Shown here: positions 45,354-55,791 of the stretch, piece after piece | Layout: every line of letters begins with the position of its first letter | Numbering within the stretch: position 1 is the stretch's first letter | Source: Anaerovibrio slackiae | GTDB lineage: Bacteria > Bacillota > Negativicutes > Selenomonadales > Selenomonadaceae | Length of the DNA: 64,000 nt | Direction of reading: 5' to 3' | NCBI RefSeq assembly: GCF_009695585.1 | Contig: NZ_VUNR01000012.1 | Location: 23,157-87,156 of the forward strand | Notes under the pieces: model-generated | What the model was told of the DNA's origin: nothing | The model's input: only the letters and a program-made list of their open reading frames with translations | Database searches by the model: none | Made by a program: the position numbers and the translations under genes

Positions 45354-47204
45354 TTATTTGCTTTCAGTAAACTCTGCATCGATTACATCGTCATCCTTCT
45401 TGCCAGCGGACTGCTGTGCACCTGCATCCTGCTGGGCACCGGCTGCCTGCTGAGCCTGCTGCGCCTGCTGATAAGCAGCAGCGCTGATAGCATGCAGAGG
45501 CTCCTGCAGTGCCTCGGTAGCTGCCTTGATAGCTGCGGTATCAGTGCCCTTGAGGGCTTCCTTAACCTTCTCAATAGCAGCCTTTGCCTTGTCCACCTGA
45601 GCAGCATCGGCCTTGTCCCCCATCTCCTTGATGAGCTTCTCAGCCTGGTAAACCATAGAGTCAGCATTATTGCGAATCTCAATGCCTTCCTTCTGAGCCT
45701 TGTCCTCTGCTGCGTGAGCCTCGGCCTCCTTAACCATGCGGTCAATATCTTCCTTGCTCATGCCGCTGTCGGACTGGATGGTAATATTCTGGGACTTGCC
45801 GGTGCCCAGATCCTTGGCGGATACATGCACGATACCGTTGGAATCGATATCAAAGGTAACCTCAATCTGAGGCACACCGCGTGGAGCTGGCGGAATATCG
45901 GTCAGGCTGAAACGGCCAAGGGTCTTGTTGCCGGCAGCCATCTCGCGCTCACCCTGCAATACATGAATCTCAACAGCCGGCTGGTTGTCAGCGGCAGTGG
46001 AGAATACCTGGCTCTTGGAGGTAGGAATGGTGGTGTTGCGCTCAATGATCTTGGTGCAAACACCGCCCAAGGTCTCAATACCCAGGGACAGAGGGGTAAC
46101 ATCCAGCAGGACCACATCCTTGGTGTTGGTCTCATCGCCGGACAGGATACCGCCCTGAATAGCTGCACCTACAGATACGCACTCATCAGGGTTGATGCCA
46201 CGATGCGGCTCCTTGCCCAGATACTTGCGAACAGCTTCCTGAACAGCAGGGATACGGGAAGAACCGCCTACCATCAGAACCTTGGTGATGTCGCTGCCGG
46301 ATACGCCTGCATCCTGCATAGCCTTGCGGGTAGGAATCATGGTGCGCTCTACCAGGTCGGCAGTCAGCTCATCGAACTTGGCACGGGTAAGAGTCAGATC
46401 CAGATGCTTAGGGCCGGTAGCATCAGCAGTGATAAACGGCAGGTTGATGTTGGTGGAAACCATGTTGGAAAGCTCAATCTTGGCCTTCTCCGCTGCCTCA
46501 ATAACACGCTGGGCACTCATCTTGTCGGCGGACAGGTCAATGCCGTTTTCCTTCTTGAACTCATCCACAATCCACTGCATTACTGCATGGTCGAAGTCAT
46601 CGCCGCCCAGGTGGGTATCACCATTGGTAGCACGCACCTCGAATACGCCATCCTCGATGTCCATAATGGACACATCGAAGGTACCGCCGCCCAGGTCAAA
46701 TACCAATACGGTCTGAGTCTCATCCTTGTCAATGCCATAAGCCAAAGCAGCAGCAGTCGGCTCGTTGATGATACGCAGAACCTCCAGTCCTGCAATCTGG
46801 CCTGCATCCTTGGTGGCCTGACGCTGGCTGTCATTGAAGTAGGCAGGAACAGTAATAACTGCCTTGTCAACCTTCTCGCCCAGATAAGCCTCTGCATCAG
46901 CCTTCAGCTTCTGCAAAATCATAGCGGAAATCTCAGGCGGAGTGTAGCTCTTGCCATCGATGGATACAGTGTAGCTCTTTTCACCCATGTGACGCTTGAT
47001 GGAAGCGATGGTACGGTCAGGGTTGGACACAGCCTGACGCTTTGCCAGCTGGCCTACCAGACGCTCACCAGTCTTGGTGAAGCCCACAACGGACGGGGTA
47101 ATTCTGCTACCCTCAGGATTAGTGATTACTGTAGGCTCGCCGCCTTCCATAACGGATACTACAGAGTTGGTAGTACCCAGGTCAATACCAATTACCTTAG
47201 ACAT
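45354..47204 (-). CDS. dnaK: Chaperone DnaK (Hsp70)
   Basis: 616 aa. [20 protein letters not shown] opens the ATPase domain; [16 protein letters not shown] and [17 protein letters not shown] are nucleotide-binding motifs. A substrate-binding domain and a Gln/Ala-rich C-terminal tail ([13 protein letters not shown]) end it. Confidence 0.98.
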   Translation of the reverse strand: MSKVIGIDLGTTNSVVSVMEGGEPTVITNPEGSRITPSVVGFTKTGERLVGQLAKRQAVSNPDRTIASIKRHMGEKSYTVSIDGKSYTPPEISAMILQKLKADAEAYLGEKVDKAVITVPAYFNDSQRQATKDAGQIAGLEVLRIINEPTAAALAYGIDKDETQTVLVFDLGGGTFDVSIMDIEDGVFEVRATNGDTHLGGDDFDHAVMQWIVDEFKKENGIDLSADKMSAQRVIEAAEKAKIELSNMVSTNINLPFITADATGPKHLDLTLTRAKFDELTADLVERTMIPTRKAMQDAGVSGSDITKVLMVGGSSRIPAVQEAVRKYLGKEPHRGINPDECVSVGAAIQGGILSGDETNTKDVVLLDVTPLSLGIETLGGVCTKIIERNTTIPTSKSQVFSTAADNQPAVEIHVLQGEREMAAGNKTLGRFSLTDIPPAPRGVPQIEVTFDIDSNGIVHVSAKDLGTGKSQNITIQSDSGMSKEDIDRMVKEAEAHAAEDKAQKEGIEIRNNADSMVYQAEKLIKEMGDKADAAQVDKAKAAIEKVKEALKGTDTAAIKAATEALQEPLHAISAAAYQQAQQAQQAAGAQQDAGAQQSAGKKDDDVIDAEFTESK

Positions 47205-47320
47205 AATCTATTTCCTCCTTAAAATCAATCGGCACGCCATGTGCCTTGAAGTGTATCTGCAAATTATCAAATCATAACCGCCAGCCGCCACAGGCCGGCC
47301 TTTATGCCAATGCCTTGCTG

Positions 47321-47956
47321 CTAGCTGTTTGCCACAACCTGCACCATGGATGGGCGGATGACCTTGCCCTTCACCATGTAGCCCTTTTGCAGCTCCATGG
47401 CAATAGCCTCATCCTCCAAATCAGGATTTTCCACCCGCATCACTGCCTGATGGAAATTCGGGTCAAACTTGGCATCCTTGGTGTTAATCAGCTCCATGCC
47501 CCTGTTTTTCAGGATTTCTGTCAGCTGGTTGTAAATCATCTCCACGCCCTGCTGGAACTTGGCGGCATCAGTTGCCTCCGCAGCCATGGCACGGTCGAAG
47601 TTGTCCAGCATCGGCAACAGCTCCTTGATGAAGTCCTGCACCACCATATTGGACAATTCCTCTTTTTCCTGACGGGTACGGCGGCGGAAATTCTCAAAAT
47701 CTGCCTGCAGGCGCTTCATGCGCTCCGCCCCCTCGGCCAGCTGCATCTTCAGTGCCTCAGCCTCGGCAGCAAAATCCTGCTCAGCAGCAGTCTCCTCCGC
47801 AGCTTCCTCTGCCTCTGCCACGGCCTCAACCTTAGCCGCTCCAGCGTCCTCAGCTGCCTCCTGGGCTTCCGCCTGGCTTGCAGCCGCATCGTCAGCCCCG
47901 GCATTATTTTCAGCCTGTGCCCCGGTATCCTTGATTTCCTCATTTTCTAAAGGCAT
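47321..47956 (-). CDS. grpE: Nucleotide exchange factor GrpE
   Basis: 211 aa. An acidic Ala/Glu-rich N-terminal half (about 1-75) precedes a coiled coil and the core LQADFENFRRRTRQEKEELS, then LLPMLDNFDRAM and the C-terminal beta part. It releases ADP from DnaK. It lies 55 nt after hrcA. Confidence 0.96.
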   Translation of the reverse strand: MPLENEEIKDTGAQAENNAGADDAAASQAEAQEAAEDAGAAKVEAVAEAEEAAEETAAEQDFAAEAEALKMQLAEGAERMKRLQADFENFRRRTRQEKEELSNMVVQDFIKELLPMLDNFDRAMAAEATDAAKFQQGVEMIYNQLTEILKNRGMELINTKDAKFDPNFHQAVMRVENPDLEDEAIAMELQKGYMVKGKVIRPSMVQVVANS

Positions 47957-48011
47957 TACTATTTCACCTCTTCATATATTGTAGATAGGACGAAGCTTTC
48001 TGCGAAACGTC

Positions 48012-49037
48012 CTACCAGTGCAACCTCTTGATTACCTCGGTCAGATTGCTGTTCATGTAGTTCAGCAGGGACATGGTGCGCCCGTATTCCATACGGGTAG
48101 GCCCCAGCACTGCCATAGAGCCAAGAAGCTCCCCATCCAGGTGGTAAGTGGCAGTGATGATGCTGCAATCCTTGATGCCGCTGTACTCATTTTCCTGACC
48201 GATGGTAACGGTCAGCCCATCCCCAAGATGGGCCTTCAAAATATCCTTCATCAGCTGGTCCTTCTCCAGCATAATGAGCAGCTCCTTCACCTTGTCCACA
48301 TTGTGGAACTCCGGCTGCTCCATCATCTCCGTGGTGCCGCCCAGGTAAAGCCGCTCCTTGCGCCGGGAATTAAGGGCCTTGTCAATCAGCGTCATCGCGG
48401 ACTCATACAACCCGTTATCGCCAATCTCCGCCTCAATCATCTTCAGGCTCCCGTTCTGGATAGCCCCCAATGTATGCCCTGCCAGGCAGCCGTTAATGAC
48501 CTTCGCCATCCGCTGGAAATCCTCAAAGGAACTGCCAGCCGGCATCTCCATGATGCGGTTCTCCACAAAGCCTGCATCCGTCATCAGCACCGCAATCACC
48601 CGATGGTCATCCAGCGGCAGGAACTGCATGCAGCGGAACGCCGCCTTGGAAATCTGCGGTGCCAGCACCAGTGACACATTCCTGGTCAGCTTGGAAATAA
48701 TCTTCGCTGTCTCCTGAAAAACCTGATCCAGCTGCTGCACCTTGGCCTTGTACCACTTGTCAATCATGGCCTTCTCTGCATCAGTCATAGGCTGTACCGG
48801 CAGCAGCGAGTCAACGTAGAGCCGGTATCCCTTGGAGGAAGGCACCCTGCCGGAGGATGTATGTATGTGCTCCAGATACCCTAGCATTTCCAGGTCAGCC
48901 ATCTCATTCCTGATGGTGGCAGGGCTTACGCCCAAATCATACTTTCTCGCCAGTGTCCTGGAGCCCACAGGCTCCGCCGAGGATATATAATCCTGAATGA
49001 CAGCCTGAAGGATACGCTGCTTTCTTTCATCCAGCAT
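48012..49037 (-). CDS. hrcA: Heat-inducible transcription repressor HrcA
   Basis: 341 aa from the ATG (MLDERKQRILQAVIQDY) following GAGGAGGGTTGCAA; an upstream extension would read through the operator. HrcA binds CIRCE. The N-terminal winged helix shows VGSRTLARKYDLGVSPATIR and NEMADLEMLGYLEHIHTSSG. First gene of hrcA-grpE-dnaK-dnaJ. Confidence 0.97.
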   Translation of the reverse strand: MLDERKQRILQAVIQDYISSAEPVGSRTLARKYDLGVSPATIRNEMADLEMLGYLEHIHTSSGRVPSSKGYRLYVDSLLPVQPMTDAEKAMIDKWYKAKVQQLDQVFQETAKIISKLTRNVSLVLAPQISKAAFRCMQFLPLDDHRVIAVLMTDAGFVENRIMEMPAGSSFEDFQRMAKVINGCLAGHTLGAIQNGSLKMIEAEIGDNGLYESAMTLIDKALNSRRKERLYLGGTTEMMEQPEFHNVDKVKELLIMLEKDQLMKDILKAHLGDGLTVTIGQENEYSGIKDCSIITATYHLDGELLGSMAVLGPTRMEYGRTMSLLNYMNSNLTEVIKRLHW

Positions 49038-49054
49038 TTGCAACCCTCCTCTTG

Positions 49055-49081
49055 TTAGCACTCAAATCCAGTGAGTGCTAA
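49055..49081 (-). promoter_or_regulatory. CIRCE operator (HrcA binding site)
   Basis: A perfect TTAGCACTC-N9-GAGTGCTAA, 18 nt before the hrcA start and just downstream of its promoter; autoregulation of the heat-shock operon follows. Confidence 0.98.
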
Positions 49082-49092
49082 CTTCTGAACAT

Positions 49093-49121
49093 AATATACC
49101 GCTTATTTGTCAAAATGTCAA
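49093..49121 (-). promoter_or_regulatory. Promoter of hrcA-grpE-dnaK-dnaJ
   Basis: TTGACA (49116-49121), a 17-nt spacer and TATATT (49093-49098), directly upstream of CIRCE. Confidence 0.88.
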
Positions 49122-49185
49122 TAAGTCAAAATAAAAATTTTTCTATTTCCTGTCCAAAAGCGTTCTGCTTTATTTTTAAGCCGCT

Positions 49186-50367
49186 TTATTTTTCATCCTC
49201 CAGCAGAAATTCCCCAAAGACCTGATTGCCGTATTTCATTCCCAAAGGGGACAGGCATAACCGCTCCCTGTCCTCCAGCAAAAGCCCCTTTTCCACCAGT
49301 CTGCGAATCTGTTCGCCATAAAGCTCATGTACATCCCTGCCAAAAACAGCCGCAAAACGCCTGACGGATATGCCGGCTGCCGTGCGCAGCGCCAGGAAGC
49401 AGAATTCCTCAATATGTGCCTTTTCCGTCACCTTTTCCTCTACATGACACATGGCTCTGCCCTGAAAGACTTCCTCCATATAGACCTCTATCCTGGCAGA
49501 GTTCTGATAACGGCAGTCCCCCCAGTAGCTGTGGGCCCCGGAGCCGAAGCCCAGGTAGGGCACATCCTGCCAATAGGATAGATTGTGCCTGCTCTCATAG
49601 CCAGGCAGGGCAAAATTGGAAATCTCATAGCGGTAATACCCCCGCTCCGGCAGGAAGGCAGTAATATAATCATACATTTCCTCCGTCAATTCATCAGAGG
49701 GCAGCACCAGTTTCCCCTGCTGATGCAGCTTGTCAAACACCGTCCCTTCCTCCAGCTGCAGTCCGTAGATAGAGATATGCTGCACCCCCAAGGACAACGC
49801 TGTTTCCACTGACTCGCGCAGCATATTCATATCCTGCCCCGGCAAGCCATACATCAAATCCACGCTGATATTGGCAAAGCCTGCATCCTGCGCCTCTGCC
49901 ACTGCCTCTGCCGCCTCCTGGCCGCTGTGGATGCGCCCGATAGCCTTCAGGCAGCCATCATCAAAGGACTGCACCCCCAGGCTGAGCCTATTGATGCCGA
50001 AGCCGTGCAGCAGCCGCAGCTTTTCCCCATCCACAGTGCCAGGATTTGCCTCGATAGTAATCTCCCCGGCATGCTCTACATCAATATGCTTTTGCAGGAG
50101 ATAAAACACATCTGGTAGAGCAACTGTCTCCAAAACCGTTGGCGTTCCGCCCCCGATGTATATTGTCCCCGGTGCCAGCTTCCCATCACTGCCAAATACT
50201 GCCTCGCCCCTATCCCACAGCCTCTGCCGCACCTGGCCCATTTCCTGCTCCAAGGCTTCCAGATAAGGGCCTATCATCCTTTCCTTCCCGGCAAAAGAAG
50301 GAAAATCGCAGTAAAAGCACTTCTGGCGGCAGAAGGGAATGTGTATGTATATGCCAAAATCCTTCAT
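49186..50367 (-). CDS. hemW: Radical SAM heme chaperone/oxidase-like HemW
   Basis: 393 aa. The FCRQKCFYCDFPSFAG CxxxCxxC motif is present. HemW-type proteins bind heme and resemble coproporphyrinogen dehydrogenase HemN; the GGGTPTVL motif, YGLPGQDM and ISIYGLQLEEGT are family marks. Its start shares one base with the holA stop (TGATG). Confidence 0.94.
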   Translation of the reverse strand: MKDFGIYIHIPFCRQKCFYCDFPSFAGKERMIGPYLEALEQEMGQVRQRLWDRGEAVFGSDGKLAPGTIYIGGGTPTVLETVALPDVFYLLQKHIDVEHAGEITIEANPGTVDGEKLRLLHGFGINRLSLGVQSFDDGCLKAIGRIHSGQEAAEAVAEAQDAGFANISVDLMYGLPGQDMNMLRESVETALSLGVQHISIYGLQLEEGTVFDKLHQQGKLVLPSDELTEEMYDYITAFLPERGYYRYEISNFALPGYESRHNLSYWQDVPYLGFGSGAHSYWGDCRYQNSARIEVYMEEVFQGRAMCHVEEKVTEKAHIEEFCFLALRTAAGISVRRFAAVFGRDVHELYGEQIRRLVEKGLLLEDRERLCLSPLGMKYGNQVFGEFLLEDEK

Positions 50368-51428
50368 CAGAGCGTCCCTGCCTCCCGATTGCCCAGGCTG
50401 ATAATAATCGCCTCCAGCTCCACAATATCCCCCTGTCCCGTCTTCAGTCCATAATCTGCCTCAGAAAGTGCCAAAAGAGCATTTTTCAAGGCACCTGCCG
50501 GAAAGGTGGCCGCCTCCCTGCCGGTCTTTTCCGCAATAAAAGGAGGCTGTCCCAGATGAGTAGCCAGCGCCCTGCCCCGGATGCCCCTCGCCTGCAATTC
50601 CTGAGCCAGCCACCAGAGCCGCACCTGCCGCGCCAGCATACCCACAATCAGCACAAAATACACGCCGTTTTCCAGCTGCCGCTGGAAAAGCTTCAGTGCC
50701 TTTGCCGTATTCCTGTCCCCGATGGCATTCAGCATAGCAAAGCTGGAAATCTCCGGCACATCGGAAAACACCTGCAAAAGATGCTCCCGGCTGATTTTCC
50801 GCTGCCCCGGCCCCATGAACAGGGCCAGCTTTTCCAGCTCCTTGCTGAGAAAGCCCAGGTTCACCGACTGCATGCTGCTGACAGCCCCCACAAAATACTC
50901 ATAGGCATGTCGGTCCATCTCCTTGTTCAGCTCCTGCAGCCTGCCCTGGAGCCAGTCACCGATATTGCTGGCACGGATGGGCTCCGCCTCCATGACCTGC
51001 CCGGCACTGCTGATGGCCTTGTAAAGCTTTTTCCGCTTGTCCGCCTTGCCATGCAGCTCAAAAATCACATAGGAAAACTCCGGCAGGTTTTTCAGCAGTG
51101 CCAAAAACCGCTCCTCCCCACTGCCCGACTTCCTGCCGGATTTTCCCTCATCTTCATTCTTCTTATCCTTGAACAAACCTGCCGCCTTGACTACAATGAC
51201 ATTTTTATCCAAAAAGAAGGGCACTGTCTCCACCGCTTCCATGATTTCACTCAGGGAAGCACCTTCCTCCAGTACCTGCACGTCTTCCTTCTGATACCCT
51301 GTAGGGAAAAAGCACTGCAAAAGCCGCTCCTTCGCCTTTTCAATAAAATAGCTTTCCTCCCCTGCCAGAAGGTACAGATGCCCCGGGCTGCCCTTGCGCA
51401 GCCCCGCCATCAGCTCACCATATTTCAT
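50367..51428 (-). CDS. holA: DNA polymerase III subunit delta
   Basis: 353 aa clamp-loader subunit. The N-terminus has LYLLAGEESYFIEKAKERLL; VPFFLDKNVIVVKAAGLF and FAMLNAIGDRNTAKALKLF follow. rpsT, which normally follows holA in Bacillus, is absent and hemW comes next. Confidence 0.94.
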   Translation of the reverse strand: MKYGELMAGLRKGSPGHLYLLAGEESYFIEKAKERLLQCFFPTGYQKEDVQVLEEGASLSEIMEAVETVPFFLDKNVIVVKAAGLFKDKKNEDEGKSGRKSGSGEERFLALLKNLPEFSYVIFELHGKADKRKKLYKAISSAGQVMEAEPIRASNIGDWLQGRLQELNKEMDRHAYEYFVGAVSSMQSVNLGFLSKELEKLALFMGPGQRKISREHLLQVFSDVPEISSFAMLNAIGDRNTAKALKLFQRQLENGVYFVLIVGMLARQVRLWWLAQELQARGIRGRALATHLGQPPFIAEKTGREAATFPAGALKNALLALSEADYGLKTGQGDIVELEAIIISLGNREAGTL

Positions 51429-51511
51429 CGGGATTCACCTCGCATCATTCTCTACCTAGTATACCATACCGATGCAACTCCCCCAAACATCCGTCATCCA
51501 TTTTTCTATTA

Positions 51512-54067
51512 TCAATCCCGATAACATTCCACTTTCATGCTTTTGCCATCTGTCCTGAATACAATGGCCCCCTTTTCATCTGTCCGCAAAAGCTCCGCCC
51601 CGGTCACATCAGAAATACGCTGCACAATCTCCTTATGGGGATGTCCGAAGCTGTTGGCATAGCCGCAGGATATAACCGCCCACCTGGGATTTACCGCCTG
51701 CAAAAATGCCTCCGAGCTGGATGTACGGCTGCCGTGATGCCCCACCTTCAGCACCGTGCTCCCCAGCTGCGCTCCCCGCCGCAAAAGCTCCGCTTCCTGT
51801 GCCGTCACTAAATCGCCTGTAAACAAAAAACTGGCATTTCCATAGCTCACCCGGATAAGATTGGAAAATTCGTTGCCCGTTGCCTGAACATTTCCCTCCA
51901 TGACCTCCCTGCGGTCAGGAGAATACAAAATCTCAATCCGCACCCCATCCAGCTCCATAGAGGTATTTTCCCTGAGAGGTGCCAGCAGCTTTTCCAGCCT
52001 GGCTGCCTCTCCCCTGCCAAAGACCTTCAAATACTCACCGGCTCCCTCATGGCCTGTCATCACAGCCTTGACAGGGATTTTGCCAAAAATCCCCCTGACC
52101 CCTGCCGCATGATCATCATGGGCATGGGTGAGAAAAATATAATCCAGCTGCCTGACGCCATAATGCAAGAGATAGGGCACATCCACCATCCTGCCAATAT
52201 CATATCCCCCTTCCCGGACACCGCCGGCATCCACCATAAAGGCATGGCCGTGGGGCGTAATCACCAGCGCGGCATCCCCCTGCCCCACATCAATAAAATG
52301 CACCTGCAAATCCCCGGAACGGCACGCTTTCCAGCCACCTATGAAAATCAGCAATACCAGCATCAGCACCGCTATTTTCTGTTTATCCGCAAGTCCCCCA
52401 TTCCGCCACTTATCAGGCAGATACAACATAATCAACTCAACAAGCCTTCTTCTTGCCTGTCCCCGGCAATTTGGCGGCAGCAATAGCCAGCCCAGTGCCC
52501 CATAATACATCAGGCATCCCCATACCCCAAAAGACGGCACATAAACCTGGCTAAAGGGCAATGCCGCTACCAGCCGGGACATTTCATACACAGCCCCCAG
52601 CATTACCCCTGCCCCCATAAAAACCAGCCTGCCCACAAAGGGAAGCAGGCTTCCGGCAAGCCCCGCAAAAAGCCCCACCACAATAATCAGCTCCACTACA
52701 GGGGTAATGACAAGATTTGCCAGCAATGAACTAAAGGAAATCACGTTAAAATACCAGGCAATCACCGGCAGGACAGACACCTGGGCACCTATAGTCACCG
52801 CCAGGCTATCAGCTGCAAACACAGGCAGCTTTTTCCTTAAAACGCCCCTCAAAATAGGAGCAATATACAAAAGGCCAGCCGTTGCCCCGAAGGACAACTG
52901 AAAGCTGATATCATACAAGAGAGGCGGCGCATAAATCAGCAGTCCCAGCGCCGTAAGCCCCAGGATATGCCGGGCATCCCTCTCCCTGCCCATGGCAAGG
53001 GCCAGCAAGGTAAGAAGCCCCATCAGGGCTGAGCGTATCACCGGCGGTATGGCACCTGCCAGCAAGCTGTAAAACAAAATGGTGACTGCTGCCAGCCCCG
53101 TTGTCACCCTGCCTGGCAGATGCAGCAGCCTGCCAATAATACCCGCCGTTCCTGCCATCAGGGTAATGTGGGAGCCTGACACTGACAGGATATGCACTAT
53201 CCCCGTAGCCGTAAAAGCCTCCAAAAGCTCCGGCTTGATGCCCTGATAGCCGCCAAAGAGCATGGCAAAGATAGCAGCCGCATCCTGCCTGCTCATGGCA
53301 TGCTCCATATGCTCAAGATAAGCAGAGCGCACCCTGGCAGACAGCCTCAGCAGCCGGTCATGCCAGCCACCTTCCTCCTGCTGCAGCCTCAGGCTGTACT
53401 TATCCGCCGTCATCCTGGCATGGATGCCCTGGGAAAAATAAGTCATCTCCCTGTTCATCCTGCCAGGATTGCCATAATCATGCAAAGCACGCACCGTCCC
53501 AGATACGGTAATCCTGTCACCAGCCCTGCCAGCTATGCTATCCTCCGGCTTGGCTATATCCCCTGCATCCATACCTGCCATGCCGCCCTGAGCAGGTTCC
53601 CCCTTTCTATCAGCCAAGGAACTGCCATTGGCATACAGAACCAGCCTGCCGCTGACCTTCTCCTTCCCCTGACCGGCAGACAGCTGCTCCGACTCCACCA
53701 CATAGCGAAGCTTCAGCCTGCCATCATCCTCAAAGACCGCCTGGGGTGTTTCCGCCAGCACCCCTGACATCTTTACCTTCTGTCCTTCAAAATGCAAAAT
53801 ATCATCATCACTGGGCACTGTCACCGCACCATACCGCCCCAAGCCCAATAAAAGCATTGCCACAGCAAAGGCTGCCCAGGTACCTTTGCTGCCTCTCCGC
53901 AATAGAAATACCGCACCAAGAACGGCCATTGCCAGCAGGCACCAGACCACAGATAACTGCTCCCTGCCTATATGCCACATATGTCCTGCCCCTATGCCCA
54001 GGCACAGAAGCACCAGCAGCCCATTGATAAAGCCCTTCGGATGCTGTCCCATCCCCATCCCCTTCAC
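51512..54067 (-). CDS. comEC: DNA uptake channel ComEC (with metallo-beta-lactamase domain)
   Basis: 851 aa. It forms the inner-membrane channel for single-stranded DNA. N-terminal hydrophobic helices and an OB-like domain (DUF4131) precede the Competence domain with IVHILSVSGSHITLM (about 290-310). The C-terminal metallo-beta-lactamase domain has LTHAHDDHAAGV and KVGHHGSRTSSSE. A GTG start is assumed; near in-frame ATGs exist. Confidence 0.95.
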   Translation of the reverse strand: MKGMGMGQHPKGFINGLLVLLCLGIGAGHMWHIGREQLSVVWCLLAMAVLGAVFLLRRGSKGTWAAFAVAMLLLGLGRYGAVTVPSDDDILHFEGQKVKMSGVLAETPQAVFEDDGRLKLRYVVESEQLSAGQGKEKVSGRLVLYANGSSLADRKGEPAQGGMAGMDAGDIAKPEDSIAGRAGDRITVSGTVRALHDYGNPGRMNREMTYFSQGIHARMTADKYSLRLQQEEGGWHDRLLRLSARVRSAYLEHMEHAMSRQDAAAIFAMLFGGYQGIKPELLEAFTATGIVHILSVSGSHITLMAGTAGIIGRLLHLPGRVTTGLAAVTILFYSLLAGAIPPVIRSALMGLLTLLALAMGRERDARHILGLTALGLLIYAPPLLYDISFQLSFGATAGLLYIAPILRGVLRKKLPVFAADSLAVTIGAQVSVLPVIAWYFNVISFSSLLANLVITPVVELIIVVGLFAGLAGSLLPFVGRLVFMGAGVMLGAVYEMSRLVAALPFSQVYVPSFGVWGCLMYYGALGWLLLPPNCRGQARRRLVELIMLYLPDKWRNGGLADKQKIAVLMLVLLIFIGGWKACRSGDLQVHFIDVGQGDAALVITPHGHAFMVDAGGVREGGYDIGRMVDVPYLLHYGVRQLDYIFLTHAHDDHAAGVRGIFGKIPVKAVMTGHEGAGEYLKVFGRGEAARLEKLLAPLRENTSMELDGVRIEILYSPDRREVMEGNVQATGNEFSNLIRVSYGNASFLFTGDLVTAQEAELLRRGAQLGSTVLKVGHHGSRTSSSEAFLQAVNPRWAVISCGYANSFGHPHKEIVQRISDVTGAELLRTDEKGAIVFRTDGKSMKVECYRD

Positions 54068-54068
54068 C

Positions 54069-54731
54069 TCACAGCGTTACCTGCTCCTTCAGCTTGGCAA
54101 ATTTTGCCTTGCCAATGCCCTTTACCCTCTGCAAATCCTCCGGGGACTGAAACATGCCGTTTTCCTCCCGGTATTCCACAATCCGCTGTGCCATGGCAGG
54201 GCCTATGCCCTTCAGCTTAGTCAGCTCGTCAGCAGTAGCCGTATTGATATTCACCATCGCCCCATCACTACCGGCAGACACCTTGCCACCTGAAGATTTG
54301 CCGCTTTTAGCCGAACCTTCCGTTCCCTGCGGAAAACTGTTCCCCTTGCTGGCAACACCCCCATTTCCTGATGGCAATTTCTCAGGCACCCTGATGTGCA
54401 TACCATCCTTTACCGGCTGTGCCATATTCACTTTGCCCATGTCAGCTGTGGGCAGCACGCCGCCGCACCCATTGACGGCATCTGCCACCCTGCCATCAAA
54501 TGCCACATACACCACTCCCGGCTGCTGCACCTCCCCTGTTACATACACGGCAATCTGCCTTGTATCACATGCGTTTTTCCCAGCCTGCTCATCCCCTGCA
54601 CTCAGCCTATTATCTGCCAGCAGCTGTACCTCATCACCATCGTACATCTCCCACATGGTCACTCCGGCTGCCACCGCTATAATCACCAGCAGCACTGCCA
54701 TGCTGCGCTTGAACATCGGCATCCCCATCAT
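54069..54731 (-). CDS. comEA: DNA receptor ComEA
   Basis: About 220 aa from an ATG cluster at 54722-54731. One membrane helix (MAVLLVIIAVAAGVTM), an SLBB domain (VYVTGEVQQPGVVYV), a Ser/Gly-rich linker, and a helix-hairpin-helix domain (INTATADELTKLKGIGPAMA, then VKGIGKAKFAKLKE). It binds incoming DNA outside the membrane and passes it to ComEC, whose gene follows directly. comEB is not present. Confidence 0.94.
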   Translation of the reverse strand: MMGMPMFKRSMAVLLVIIAVAAGVTMWEMYDGDEVQLLADNRLSAGDEQAGKNACDTRQIAVYVTGEVQQPGVVYVAFDGRVADAVNGCGGVLPTADMGKVNMAQPVKDGMHIRVPEKLPSGNGGVASKGNSFPQGTEGSAKSGKSSGGKVSAGSDGAMVNINTATADELTKLKGIGPAMAQRIVEYREENGMFQSPEDLQRVKGIGKAKFAKLKEQVTL

Positions 54732-54933
54732 CCCCTTCAAAAACTGCCTTTCGCCCTCCCCTACAAATATAGCATTGCAACCCCCATATTTCAACAGGCG
54801 CAAAAACCGCCATAATATATATATTGTAAAAACATTAAACCTTCAGCAAAGTTCTACACATCTAAGCTTTTATCACATGAAAACTAAATTTTTTCACAAA
54901 CATTTACCTTTCAGCTTATACAACGGTTAATAT

Positions 54934-55731
54934 TTACAAATTTGTGAAGTAATCCCGTGAAACCGTATCCGTAACAACCTCCAGCGTCTTCTTCATCTCC
55001 CTGCTTTCCTGCCGCAGATAATCCGCCAGCACCTTGACCACCGGGAACTCCGTGGCAAAATGCCCGGCATCAATCACATTTATCCCCTGCTGGACAGCCT
55101 TCTGGGCATCATGATACTTCACATCGCCGGTCAGGTACACATCAGCCCCCTTGAAGGCCGCCTTGCCGATAAAATCAGCCCCGGCACCACTGCAGAGGGC
55201 CACCTTCTGCACCTGCCTGTCATTGCCCTGCACCACCCGGACACATTCAGCACCCAGCCTGCTTTTCACCTGCCGGGCAAAATCAGCCAAAGGCATCTTT
55301 TCCGGCAGATAGCCCATGCGCCCGATGCAGGCACCTGAAGCCTCATCCGTCACCGCAAAGCCCTCAACACGCTCAAGCCCCACAGCAGCCGCCAGCACAT
55401 CATTGACGCCCCCCTGAGCAATATCCAGATTAGTATGGGCAGCATAAACAGCAACATTATGGCTCAGCAGCAGCTGCAGCAGCCTCCCATCGTACAAATC
55501 AGTCCGCACATGGCGTAGCCCGTTGAAAATCATGGGATGATGCGCCACCATCATATCCGCCCCTGCAGCTATTGCCTCCTCCGCAGCAGGCAGGCTCACA
55601 TCAAGGCACACATACACCTTCCCTACCTCCTGCAAAGGCGAGCCTACCAGAAGCCCCGGATTATCCCATTTCTCAGCCAGCCTTTTGGGCGCCAGCCTCT
55701 CTATCAAATCCATCACTGCCTGACATTTCAT
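54934..55731 (-). CDS. Nif3-like dinuclear metal-binding protein (YqfO family)
   Basis: 265 aa, shorter than Bacillus YqfO because the inserted PII-like domain is missing. Metal ligands are visible in ADMMVAHHPMIFNGLRHV, AHTNLDIAQGGVNDVLA and INVIDAGHFATE. The role is uncertain (sometimes annotated GTP cyclohydrolase I type 2). Its position after trmK is conserved. Confidence 0.93.
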   Translation of the reverse strand: MKCQAVMDLIERLAPKRLAEKWDNPGLLVGSPLQEVGKVYVCLDVSLPAAEEAIAAGADMMVAHHPMIFNGLRHVRTDLYDGRLLQLLLSHNVAVYAAHTNLDIAQGGVNDVLAAAVGLERVEGFAVTDEASGACIGRMGYLPEKMPLADFARQVKSRLGAECVRVVQGNDRQVQKVALCSGAGADFIGKAAFKGADVYLTGDVKYHDAQKAVQQGINVIDAGHFATEFPVVKVLADYLRQESREMKKTLEVVTDTVSRDYFTNL

Positions 55732-55791
55732 CTCATCAACGCCTCCAATTCGCTTCTTCTCCAGGTACCCAAAATCATACAGCCCGGCACT

